DNA of 64,000 bases, from the NCBI RefSeq assembly GCF_000303155.1, contig NC_018719.1:1798001-1862000 (forward strand), written 5' to 3'. The stretch is from Candidatus Nitrososphaera gargensis Ga9.2 (lineage in GTDB: Archaea; Thermoproteota; Nitrososphaeria; Nitrososphaerales; Nitrososphaeraceae). The notes below the pieces were generated by a model. It ran no database searches. It was not told the DNA's origin and saw nothing but the letters and a program-made list of their open reading frames with translations. The translations under genes and the position numbers were made by a program. Numbering within the stretch: the stretch's first letter is position 1; the number at the start of each line of letters is the position of its first letter. Below, piece by piece: positions 16,083-24,043 of this stretch.

Positions 16083-17018
16083 TTGTTGCAACTGGAGCGG
16101 TCTGCTGCAAAGGCTAATGCACCTGATTTTCTCAAGCAAATTGGGCTGGCATTAGGCGCGCTGCAGGCAGAAAGACAAAAGAAAAGCATAGCAGGCGGCA
16201 AGGTCAATGGCGGGCTAGTGGAAATACAAAAGCTGGAGAAACTTGCAGTTGTTAGCGACCTGCATGGCGATTCAAAGTCGCTCTTCCGGATCCTTTCAGA
16301 ATTGAACTATGAACAGTTCCTGTCTGACCCAATGAACAAGCTTGTGTTCCTTGGCGACTATGTCGACAGGGGAAGCGATTCTATGGGGGTGATGTACGCA
16401 GTATGCCACCTCAAAAGCACGTATCCCGACTCGGTAGTGCTCATGCGGGGGAACCACGAAGCACCGGCCGAGTTCCCGTTTTCATCTCACAACCTGCCTT
16501 ATGAAATCGAGGAGCGCTTTGGAAGCTGCAGCAAAGAAGTCTACCAGAGACTGCTGTCAATGTTCAAGTTGCTCACGCTTGCTACGGTGGTCAGGCAAAA
16601 GCTGCTGCTGGTCCACGGAGGGCTTCCGACTGAAAATGCGACAATGGAATCGCTAGCCACTGCACAGGAGAATCATATCAGAAGCAGGGTGCTTGAAGAG
16701 CTGCTTTGGAACGACCCGCGGCAGATCGACATCGAGCCGGGATGGGAAATGTCAAGGAGGGGGCTTGGAAGGCACTTTGGAAGCGGCGTATCGCGCATGT
16801 GGCTTCAGAGGTCAGGCGCAAAGGTGATAGTGAGAGGGCACGAGCCCTGCCAAGGGTTCAGACTGGATCACGACGGCGCTGTCATGACGCTCTTTTCATG
16901 CAAGGAGGCGTACCCAAAGTTCAAGGCCGCGTACCTGGCCTTGACTGCAGGCCAGCTTGATGATATTAATGACGCAAGAGATCTGTCGCGCTATGTCAGA
17001 TTTCCAGAGTTGCTTTGA
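16083..17018 (+). CDS. PPP-family serine/threonine protein phosphatase
   Basis: 311 residues with the full set of PPP metallophosphatase motifs: SDLHGD (about 57-62), FLGDYVDRG (about 88-96), LMRGNHEAP (about 120-128), LVHGGLP (about 176-182) and VRGHEPC (about 253-259). These ligands hold the two-metal centre that hydrolyses phospho-Ser/Thr. The N-terminal ~50 residues are variable; the TTG start at 16083 is the longest choice. It converges on the TFB gene with a 23-nt overlap. Eukaryote-like PPP enzymes are sporadic in archaea; the substrate is unknown. Confidence 0.9.
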   Translation: MLQLERSAAKANAPDFLKQIGLALGALQAERQKKSIAGGKVNGGLVEIQKLEKLAVVSDLHGDSKSLFRILSELNYEQFLSDPMNKLVFLGDYVDRGSDSMGVMYAVCHLKSTYPDSVVLMRGNHEAPAEFPFSSHNLPYEIEERFGSCSKEVYQRLLSMFKLLTLATVVRQKLLLVHGGLPTENATMESLATAQENHIRSRVLEELLWNDPRQIDIEPGWEMSRRGLGRHFGSGVSRMWLQRSGAKVIVRGHEPCQGFRLDHDGAVMTLFSCKEAYPKFKAAYLALTAGQLDDINDARDLSRYVRFPELL

Positions 17019-17946
17019 TCTCTTTACACCTTTTTCGAAGCGATACTGTGGATATGTCAGCCACTTGGCATATCTCTACCTGGCGCAGGAACTCATTGCA
17101 GTTCTGCGACGCAAGGTAAATGACCGCGCCTGCGAGCGCTCTCGGGTTCTTGCCAAGCGAGATTCGGTTCTGCTGCACCATCGCATAGATACGCAATGCC
17201 TCGCGCTTTGTCCGCTCGCTCAGGTCAAGCCTGTTGGCTATCAGTGTCACATAGTCAGGGCCGTGCAAGACAGGCATCTGCAGTGACAGCTCCCTCAGGA
17301 TGAGCTTGTAGTGCGCCATCACGTCCTTGCTTGATAGGTTGCAGACGGCTGCAACATCCGCTACAGTCTTTGGAGTGGCAGTTTCCCTGCATGCAGCATA
17401 GAGCGACGCCCCGACAAGACCGAGCGTCGACCTGCCTTTTGCCAGCTTTTTTAGCGCGGCCTTTCTGTAAATGTAGGCTGCACTTTCCATCACCGCCTGG
17501 CTAAGATACAGCTTGTCGCCAAAGTTGTTCAGGAACTTGAGCGCCTTTTCCAAGTTCCTAGAGATCGAGTCGTTGAGCTGCGACCTGTTGTTCCAGGTGC
17601 GCAGCCTCTGCATCTTCATCTTTTGCGCCGGCTCGAGCATCTTGCCCCTTGCATCAGTGTCGTCAAGCCCTATTAACGTCGAGAGCCCCTTGTGGTGTAT
17701 CACAAGCGATTCTGGCATGCCGGTCCTCGTCCTGTCGCTGTACTCTGAAGGATTTGTGGTGCCGGCCGTGCTGTCTGCGTGCAAAATCCTGTCGTCTGCA
17801 ACGCAGCCACACGAGCTGCAAACAAATTCGCTAGAGACCATGTCAAATATCACTGTCTCACTCTCACATTGCTTGCAATACGTTAGATTATTATCGTTAG
17901 AATGTATTTGTTGTTCAGCTGATTCCATCGCAACTACGACGCTCAC
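16996..17946 (-). CDS. tfb: Transcription initiation factor B (TFB)
   Basis: 316 residues with an N-terminal zinc ribbon (YCKQCESET then FVCSSCGC), the B-reader/linker (RTGMPESLVIHHKGLSTLIG), and two cyclin repeats (about 115-205 and 210-305, beginning SQAVMESAAYIYRKA and TLIANRLDLSERTKREA). TFB recruits RNA polymerase to TATA/BRE promoters. Thaumarchaea carry several TFBs, so this may be a paralogue for a gene subset. A TTCTAGAA palindrome lies 20 nt upstream of the start. Confidence 0.95.
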   Translation of the reverse strand: MSVVVAMESAEQQIHSNDNNLTYCKQCESETVIFDMVSSEFVCSSCGCVADDRILHADSTAGTTNPSEYSDRTRTGMPESLVIHHKGLSTLIGLDDTDARGKMLEPAQKMKMQRLRTWNNRSQLNDSISRNLEKALKFLNNFGDKLYLSQAVMESAAYIYRKAALKKLAKGRSTLGLVGASLYAACRETATPKTVADVAAVCNLSSKDVMAHYKLILRELSLQMPVLHGPDYVTLIANRLDLSERTKREALRIYAMVQQNRISLGKNPRALAGAVIYLASQNCNEFLRQVEICQVADISTVSLRKRCKEIKATLEI

Positions 17947-17966
17947 TCTTTTATTATCTCTAATTT

Positions 17967-17974
17967 TTCTAGAA
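17967..17974. promoter_or_regulatory. Palindrome TTCTAGAA, copy 4
   Basis: This is within the 10-bp palindrome TTTCTAGAAA at 17966-17975, about 20 nt upstream of the TFB start on the minus strand. That location would overlap or flank the core promoter of a leaderless TFB transcript. Confidence 0.35.
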
Positions 17975-18069
17975 ATCAGAAAATTCCGAATCGCAATAGA
18001 ATTCTACAAGAAAAAGGCACGCTGGGGCGGGTTTCAGTTCGAGTTCTAAGGGCAATTCTTCTATCCCTG

Positions 18070-18107
18070 CACTCTATAACAAAAAATGATGTAGAGTGGT
18101 TCTAGAA
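18070..18107. promoter_or_regulatory. Inverted repeat CACTCTA/TAGAGTG plus TTCTAGAA copy 5
   Basis: CACTCTA (18070-18076) and TAGAGTG (18092-18098) form a 7-bp inverted repeat with a 15-nt AT-rich loop. TTCTAGAA follows at 18100-18107. A TATA-like ttattaaa starts about 18115, placed for a leaderless start at the GTG 18145. The palindrome thus sits just upstream of the predicted BRE/TATA of the GT2 gene, a typical activator or repressor position. Confidence 0.4.
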
Positions 18108-18144
18108 TGCGCCGGTTATTAAACAATAAAAATCATACAATTTC

Positions 18145-19506
18145 GTGCTTGAAAACCTGTTGATAGCTGTTGCCACGTTCTTTTGGCTTTCATATGTCCC
18201 GATTGCCATCCTCTCTGTGTGGAGGATCTTCAAAAACAGAAAAGTGTTCGTAGAGCAGGACTTGCGCCGAATACACAATGACCCTGCGATAATATTCCAG
18301 ATTACGACGCGCTCGGCAACCAGGACGCCGGTGGTAAGGCGCGGAATATTGTCGATAAGAAGTTCCGCGCACAAGGTGAACTTTTACAACTACCAGATCT
18401 CCATAGTGACGGACGATCCTGACGATATCCGGACTCTGGCCAGCGAAAGGTGCGAAGTGGTAGTAGTTAACAAAGACTTTCGCACAAACGCGATAAAGAA
18501 AGGGAGGGCATTGCAGTACGCTGTAGAGCACCGCCGGCGGGCAGGCACAAACACAAGCAAGCACTGGATATTCCACATGGACGACGAAAGCTATGTGACC
18601 CCTCAGACGATTCTTGCGCTGCTCAAGTTCATAAGGGAGGGCAAGGGGGTCGCGTCGGAGGGCCCGATATTTTACCCACTCAAGTTCGAGTCTGCAAACC
18701 GGTTGACAGCAATAGCCGAGTCGATAAGGCCATTTGCCTGCTACGACTGCGTCTCGCAGATGACGCACCCGCCCCCACTCCACATGCACGGGAGCAACCT
18801 GCTTATCCGGTCGGATATCGAAGACGACATCGAATGGAACTTTGGGCCGACCCTTGCAGAAGACCAGATGTTCGGCTTCAAAGTCTATGAAAAATACGGC
18901 CACGGGTCGATGGGATGGCACGGCGGCATACTCTTGGAACAACCACCGCTCAACCTTAAGGACCACTTTTTCCAGAGGCGCAGGTGGGTCCTTGGTACGA
19001 TGCAGAATCTGCAAAAGTTTCCCCGCTGGCACAGGTACAAGCTGATGTTCAAGTCGATAACCTACTTTCTGGGGTTCGCTTCTGCAGCCGCATCTGCCGC
19101 CTTCTCGGTGAACAACTACCTGCTGCCAATGCTCCTTTCGCCTTCCTACTATCTGAACTACAATATCGCTGCGTGGCAGACCAAGCTATCGACCATCTCG
19201 TTTGACACAATAGCGCAATCGATCGCAAGCACAAGCCCTGTCGAGCTATCAGTTGCCCCGATCATGCTCTTTACTTCGCTGGTCTGGCTTGCTTCATACC
19301 AGACGGGGCTTTTTTTGAATCTACGATATTCAAAGATAGGTTGGGTAAAGAGGCTGCTGTTCCATATGCAGGCATTGCTGCTATGCCCTCTTATCGGACT
19401 GGTAGAGACGTTCCCGGCGTTCTGGGCCACAATAGAATATCTCGTCAAGAAGAAGCGGACTGCAGAAAAGATGCCCGTCTACGACTTTTACGTCGTGAGC
19501 AAGTGA
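18145..19506 (+). CDS. Membrane GT2 glycosyltransferase, egghead-like
   Basis: 453 residues. An N-terminal membrane helix (about 5-25) is followed by a GT-A domain with WIFHMDDESYVTP (DxD-like metal site, about 140-152), MHGSNLLIRSD (about 213-223), TLAEDQMFGF (acid/base region) and the processive-synthase FQRRRWVLG motif (about 275-284). Four or so membrane segments close the protein. The order and motifs resemble the animal egghead beta-mannosyltransferase and hyaluronan-type synthases, so it probably makes a surface glycolipid or polymer. GTG start, TATA-like box about 25 nt upstream. Confidence 0.85.
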   Translation: MLENLLIAVATFFWLSYVPIAILSVWRIFKNRKVFVEQDLRRIHNDPAIIFQITTRSATRTPVVRRGILSIRSSAHKVNFYNYQISIVTDDPDDIRTLASERCEVVVVNKDFRTNAIKKGRALQYAVEHRRRAGTNTSKHWIFHMDDESYVTPQTILALLKFIREGKGVASEGPIFYPLKFESANRLTAIAESIRPFACYDCVSQMTHPPPLHMHGSNLLIRSDIEDDIEWNFGPTLAEDQMFGFKVYEKYGHGSMGWHGGILLEQPPLNLKDHFFQRRRWVLGTMQNLQKFPRWHRYKLMFKSITYFLGFASAAASAAFSVNNYLLPMLLSPSYYLNYNIAAWQTKLSTISFDTIAQSIASTSPVELSVAPIMLFTSLVWLASYQTGLFLNLRYSKIGWVKRLLFHMQALLLCPLIGLVETFPAFWATIEYLVKKKRTAEKMPVYDFYVVSK

Positions 19507-19997
19507 TCGCTTGCGGCTGCGGTCAGCTGCTGCCGTTGCCTCCTGCGCGTTGTCCCCAGCGCGGCCGCCGAGAACCCGATGCTCAAAAAGTACCAGTTTG
19601 GTATCGCGGTAAAGTGGGCATCGACTGACCCCATGAACTGGGTCGTCCATTCGCCGGCCACGACTAGCTTGCCGGCGTTGGCATCTCCGTGGACCGGCGC
19701 AGCTGCGCGCAGTACAAACCACACAAAATCCTCGATTGCCAGCATGGATGAAAATAGCGCGCCTGCAATGACAAGGCTTGGGACAATGCCCTTTACGCTG
19801 ACGTGCGCGCAAAGCAGGCCATAGGCTGCTATCACAAATACCGCGGCCATTGCAAAGTGGTAGGGGTAAAGGAGCGAAAACAACACGGGATTGTAGCCAA
19901 ACGTCGTGTCCCTGATGATATAATATTCCACAAACGCGTATGAAACCGAAAACGCCAGTGCAGAAAGAATCAACCCCCAGACGCCGCGCCGCATCAA
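19488..19997 (-). CDS. Small polytopic membrane protein of unknown function
   Basis: 169 residues with four or five predicted membrane segments (LILSALAFSVSYAFVEYYII, HFAMAAVFVIAAYGLL, LVIAGALFSSMLAIEDFVWF, WYFLSIGFSAAALG) and an Arg/Gln-rich C-terminal tail. Polar and charged residues inside the segments (Glu, Asp, His) hint at a metal or proton site. It overlaps the 3' end of the GT2 gene by 19 nt in convergent orientation. I do not recognise the family. Confidence 0.7.
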   Translation of the reverse strand: MMRRGVWGLILSALAFSVSYAFVEYYIIRDTTFGYNPVLFSLLYPYHFAMAAVFVIAAYGLLCAHVSVKGIVPSLVIAGALFSSMLAIEDFVWFVLRAAAPVHGDANAGKLVVAGEWTTQFMGSVDAHFTAIPNWYFLSIGFSAAALGTTRRRQRQQLTAAASDHLLTT

Positions 19998-20103
19998 TCT
20001 TCACTTTGAATGTTATAGAACATTCAGTCAGAATAGCATGAATTATGTTTATCAATTTTGCCCTATTTTCAGGAATGTCTCTTCCTGATTTACTTCTATA
20101 ACA

Positions 20104-21021
20104 TTAGGGGTATGGGATTTCTACAACCTTCAGGTCCTCAGCCGCCTCGACATTGGGATGGATGGCACTTGCCTCCTTTACGAGAACCGAGGTTTCGTCG
20201 TAGCGGGCGCTAAAGTGCGTCAGAAAGAGCCTGCCGACTTTGGCCTTCTTGGCTATCGCTGCCGCTTCTGCTGCAGTAGAGTGCCAGTTCTCGATCGCTT
20301 TTTGTTGCTTGTCTTGGCTGTAGGTTGATTCAAAGACAAGCACGTCACACCCATGGAAGAATTTTGCAAGCTTGTCAGTTGGCCTAGTGTCGCCAGATAT
20401 GCCCACCTTTCTGCCCTTGCGCGGCGGTCCGACTATCTGGCTTGACCTTATCTTTTTGCCCTTGTAGACGATGTCCTGCCCGTGCTGAAGTTTGCTGTAC
20501 AGCTCGCCCTCTGGTATCCCGAGCCTCTTTGCCTCTTTGACATTGAACGCGCCGGGCCTGTCAAACTCCTCAAGGCAGTACGCAAAGGACGGGATTGAAT
20601 GCGAGGCTTCGCAGCATGTGACCTGATACTCGTCTTCTTTCACCACGACGCCTTCATTTTTTATCGTGTGGACAATCACGTCAAAAGTCAGCCCAAAGTT
20701 GATTATCCGCATGTTCTCTTCAAGGAATTCCTTGACCCTTGGCTCGCCGTAAATGTCAATGCTCCTTTCCCTTCCCTGCAGCGCCATCGTCTGGAGCAGA
20801 CCAAGCAGCCCGACGCAGTGGTCTGCATGCATGTGGCTGATAAAGATCTTCATCTTTCTGTTCATGCCAAGGCCGGCCTTGATGAAGTTGCGCTGCATCC
20901 CCTCGCCGGCGTCAAAGAGCAACAACTCGCCTCCTCTCATAAGGGCTATGGAGGACAGCCCGCGCTCGACGGTCGGCGCGGCCGACGAGGTTCCCAAGAA
21001 GACGAGCTGCATGTTTGCCAT
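20104..21021 (-). CDS. rnz: Ribonuclease Z (tRNA 3'-processing endonuclease)
   Basis: 305 residues of the metallo-beta-lactamase fold. FLGTSSAAPT opens the domain; the Zn motif SHMHADHCVGL (about 62-72) is followed by GDTRPTDKL (Asp ligand, about 210-218) and LTHFSARY (late His, about 269-276). The length fits the short tRNase Z type, which cleaves 3' trailers from pre-tRNAs. It is the first gene of its strand after the PRPP synthetase gene. Confidence 0.94.
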   Translation of the reverse strand: MANMQLVFLGTSSAAPTVERGLSSIALMRGGELLLFDAGEGMQRNFIKAGLGMNRKMKIFISHMHADHCVGLLGLLQTMALQGRERSIDIYGEPRVKEFLEENMRIINFGLTFDVIVHTIKNEGVVVKEDEYQVTCCEASHSIPSFAYCLEEFDRPGAFNVKEAKRLGIPEGELYSKLQHGQDIVYKGKKIRSSQIVGPPRKGRKVGISGDTRPTDKLAKFFHGCDVLVFESTYSQDKQQKAIENWHSTAAEAAAIAKKAKVGRLFLTHFSARYDETSVLVKEASAIHPNVEAAEDLKVVEIPYP

Positions 21022-21068
21022 CTAGCTAATGCTATAATGATGGTAATGCCTGCCAAATTTATGCTGAG

Positions 21069-21965
21069 CTAATAATAATAGCGAGACTTGACGGCTTCAG
21101 CTATAGCCGGGCTCAGGTCTACTCTGGCATACTCGCCGGGAATGGAATTGGTCGCGATAATATCCTGCACGCCAGCTTGCTTGATCTTTTGGGCGGCATC
21201 GCCTATCAAGAGCGCGTGGGCGCACATTGCGTATACCTTGCCTGCTCCATTTCTGCGCAGCACCCCCACGGCCTTGACAATGCTCTCGCCGCTGCTTATC
21301 ATATCGTCTACTAGTATCGTGTCCCTGCCTGAAACATCAAGATCGAGCTTCTCCTCAATCGTCACCTCGCCAGTCGTCCTGTCACGCGACTTTTTCAGCG
21401 CGATTGTGTCCGTCTTCAAGAGCCTTGCAAACTCTTTTACTCTATCCGTCCCGCCTGCGTCCGGTGACACCGCGACTAGCCTGTGCAGCTTCATTATTCT
21501 TGACGCATACTCTGCCAAGAGCGGGATCGAAGAAACATTTTGGATGCTTGCAAAATGCGACATGGCAAGCTGGCTGTGGATGTCGACTGTTATGACATGC
21601 CTGACGCCTGCCGCTTCAAGCAACTTTGCAACGAGCGCTATACTCACGACTTCGCCTTCGAGAAAAGCCCTGTCCTGCCGGGCATAGGCGAGGTAGGGTA
21701 TAACTGCGCATACATCAAGGGCTCCGTCGTCAGAGCATTTTTTTGCCAGCATGAGCGTCTGCATGAGGTGTGTGTCGGTGGGTGGATAGGTTGACTGGAC
21801 GATAACACAGTTCTTCTTGTCTGCTCTGCCTGCCATCTTGATCTTGCTCTCGCCGTCTGAAAATATCCTCAGCTCTGCAGCCACCATCTGAGCATCGAGC
21901 TTCTTTGCAATCTTGTCCGCAAGATCAGACGAAGCCGGCCCTGTTATTATCGATATTTCTGACAA
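21069..21965 (-). CDS. prs: Ribose-phosphate pyrophosphokinase (PRPP synthetase)
   Basis: 298 residues if started at the TTG at 21965 (MSEISIITGPASS), the usual archaeal length. The open frame continues about 67 codons further, but that part looks non-conserved. Motifs: FSDGESKIKM, PYLAYARQDRAF (ATP loop), VDIHSQLAM, and the PRPP-binding signature DTILVDDMISSGES (about 214-227). It makes PRPP for nucleotide, histidine and, in archaea, ribose-phosphate pathways. It is divergent from the CFI-box protein gene. Confidence 0.93.
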   Translation of the reverse strand: MSEISIITGPASSDLADKIAKKLDAQMVAAELRIFSDGESKIKMAGRADKKNCVIVQSTYPPTDTHLMQTLMLAKKCSDDGALDVCAVIPYLAYARQDRAFLEGEVVSIALVAKLLEAAGVRHVITVDIHSQLAMSHFASIQNVSSIPLLAEYASRIMKLHRLVAVSPDAGGTDRVKEFARLLKTDTIALKKSRDRTTGEVTIEEKLDLDVSGRDTILVDDMISSGESIVKAVGVLRRNGAGKVYAMCAHALLIGDAAQKIKQAGVQDIIATNSIPGEYARVDLSPAIAEAVKSRYYY

Positions 21966-22038
21966 TGTTTCTGACAGGTAGGAGGTACAATATCCTATAA
22001 TATCTACTCTGCGCGCTTTAGGTGTTTTTAAATAACCA

Positions 22039-23352
22039 TTGATGTCCAAAAAACACGTGCGGCTCCTGCCAGCAGTCGTCGCTATTGTTATTCTGATTGC
22101 GTCGATTACGCAGCAGGCGTATGCCGAGTTCTCATTCCATAACCAGTTTTCCCATGTAGACGACAACGGAATCCTTCACATCCTTGGAGTGATCAGGAAC
22201 GATTCTGACACCGCGATGGAGAATGTGCTCATCACCGTTTCATTTTATGATAGCGAGGGCAACCTTCTTAATGAATTCTCAAGAGTCCCTGCGCTGGAGG
22301 CGATAAACGCCGGCGAATCATCGCCGTTTGAAATATTGTACCTGGATCAGGGTGCAGTTGACAGGGTGGAAAACTTTACGCTGTCAGCTACGGGGCAGAC
22401 AACAACCGAATCAAAGGAAAAGCAGTTGAAAATCATATCGGCAAACTCGCGGCTAGACCTGCTGGGCACCTATTACATCAATGCGGCAGCAAGAAATGAG
22501 GGAGAAGAGACGGCTACCAATGCTATCATGGTAGCGACATTGTACGACAGGGACGACAGAGTGATAGCTGTCAGCAAGGCTCTGGCCGAAGCTGGCCCGG
22601 GAAGCTCGAACATCACAGCCGGCTCCCAAGCGCCTTTTGGCATCGCAATTACGGAAAGAACACAGACTTATCGTGCTGTCAGCTACTCGCTTGTGGCATA
22701 CTCTGATCAGTACATATCTGACACGGTGGTCTTGCAGACATCAGGTCACGGCCTATCAAGCGGTAATAATAACCAGACGCAGAGCGGCTGCCTCATCGCA
22801 ACGGCCGCATTTGGCAGCGAACTGGCACCACAGGTACAGCAGCTGCGCTCATTCAGGGATGGCATTGCGCTCAAGACATCTGCAGGAAGCAGCTTCATGA
22901 ATGTGTTCAACGCATGGTACTACTCGTTCAGCCCCTCTGTCGCCAGTTACGAAAGGCATGCGCCGTGGTTTCAAAATACGGTCAGAACTCTGATCCATCC
23001 GCTGCTTGGAATACTTACCTTGAGTACTTCTATCTATGACTCGCTGGCATTTTTCTTCAACAACGAGCTTGGCATAGTGGCATCTGGGATAACCGCCAGC
23101 TCGCTAATAGGTTTGGTATACTTTGCCCCGCTTGGCATTGCACTTGGCATAGCCGGCAGAAGAAAAAGATGGAACATGTCAAAGGCAAAAACTGTTTTGG
23201 CATGCTCGTGGGCTGCAAGCATCGTCGCAATCGCGCTTGCTGAGCTTGCAGGAGGAATAATGGGGCCAGTCATGATGTTTGGCACCTCGCTCCTTGTGCT
23301 ATCGACAATAAGCACGGCAGTCATTGCAATTGCCCGCGCCGTCAAATTGTAA
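22039..23352 (+). CDS. Secreted/membrane protein with FxLYD-like repeats and a CFI-box motif
   Basis: 437 residues. A signal segment (about 8-28) is followed by two FxLYD-like beta domains (about 30-125 and 135-235: ILHILGVIRNDSDTAMENV, YINAAARNEGEETATNA). Then comes GCLIATAAFGSELAPQVQQL (about 252-271), which matches the CFI-box motif seen at the C-terminal side of many bacterial secreted proteins. A region with about four membrane helices ends the protein. The start is an ATG pair at 22039/22042. Function unknown; probably cell-envelope. Its 3' end overlaps the convergent DUF309 gene by 11 nt. Confidence 0.8.
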   Translation: MMSKKHVRLLPAVVAIVILIASITQQAYAEFSFHNQFSHVDDNGILHILGVIRNDSDTAMENVLITVSFYDSEGNLLNEFSRVPALEAINAGESSPFEILYLDQGAVDRVENFTLSATGQTTTESKEKQLKIISANSRLDLLGTYYINAAARNEGEETATNAIMVATLYDRDDRVIAVSKALAEAGPGSSNITAGSQAPFGIAITERTQTYRAVSYSLVAYSDQYISDTVVLQTSGHGLSSGNNNQTQSGCLIATAAFGSELAPQVQQLRSFRDGIALKTSAGSSFMNVFNAWYYSFSPSVASYERHAPWFQNTVRTLIHPLLGILTLSTSIYDSLAFFFNNELGIVASGITASSLIGLVYFAPLGIALGIAGRRKRWNMSKAKTVLACSWAASIVAIALAELAGGIMGPVMMFGTSLLVLSTISTAVIAIARAVKL

Positions 23353-23905
23353 AGCGCTCTATCCTGCCTGAATTGATTATTTCCGAGACCCTATCTGCAA
23401 TCCTGTCAATGTCTATCCCGTGATACATTCCGCCTGTTCCTTCCAGCTTTTTTCTAGCCCTCTGCAAAATGGACAAGCAAATGTCCGGCTCGTTTTTTTC
23501 GTCATGCACAAATGCAGCGGCTACAAGTATGATGCCATTCAGGATGCTTTTTTCGGTTCCATCCGCGCTCTTCCATACAGACTCAAGGGCCTCATGGGCT
23601 CCCCAGTATTTCTCATCATTGAACAGGTTTACCGCGCGTTCTATTGCTTCGTCCTTGCTCATGTGGCGCTCTACGATGTGCTCGTAGGTTGCCAATGGAG
23701 ATATTGCCACAAGCCTGCCTATCAAGTAGTCCACATTCATATGGTCAGGAAGACTGGTATCAAACTCAATGTATTTTTTGGACACTCTGACATCACGGAT
23801 GGTTACTTCGGGCTCGACAAGCTCCTTTGCACTGTACAGAAGGGCAGCGGCGTCCTTTGGGGTATACGACGATCTATTCTGGAGATGCACCATGTATCTC
23901 TGCAT
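23342..23905 (-). CDS. DUF309-domain protein
   Basis: 187 residues. The C-terminal half carries the DUF309 pattern: AIERAVNLFNDEKYWGAHEALESVWK followed by ILNGIILVAAAFVH. The conserved His-Glu-Trp set may bind metal. The N-terminal half is a separate alpha/beta segment. Biochemical role is not established for this family. A nearby in-frame start (about 23893) is possible. Confidence 0.8.
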   Translation of the reverse strand: MQRYMVHLQNRSSYTPKDAAALLYSAKELVEPEVTIRDVRVSKKYIEFDTSLPDHMNVDYLIGRLVAISPLATYEHIVERHMSKDEAIERAVNLFNDEKYWGAHEALESVWKSADGTEKSILNGIILVAAAFVHDEKNEPDICLSILQRARKKLEGTGGMYHGIDIDRIADRVSEIINSGRIERFTI

Positions 23906-23972
23906 ATGCTCTCTCTCTGTTGCAATAATAACAACATCATTCTCAAAATAAACGTCTCACTCTGAATTAGAG

Positions 23973-24019
23973 TAGGCTAATAATGTTAACCTATACTAAC
24001 ATTTATTACATAGGCTAAC
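23973..24019. promoter_or_regulatory. Repeat-rich operator, DtxR-like half-sites, before the multicopper oxidase gene
   Basis: Three copies of a TAGGCTAA-type half-site: TAGGCTAA (23973-23980), inverted TTAACCTA (23986-23993), and TAGGCTAAC (24011-24019). The first two form an imperfect inverted repeat. The third lies just after a TATA-like tttatta (about 24002), where a repressor would block initiation. The half-sites resemble the TTAGGTTAGNCTAA boxes of DtxR/MntR metal regulators. Together with the oxidase and ZIP transporter downstream, metal control is a reasonable inference. Confidence 0.5.
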
Positions 24020-24043
24020 ATATCAGTACTTGGGTCGTGTTGC

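Noticed and set aside
18190-19032. Long minus-strand ORF opposite the GT2 gene
   Set aside because: Same reason: the plus strand has all GT2 motifs, and the minus product is rich in His/Pro/Arg without a fold signal.
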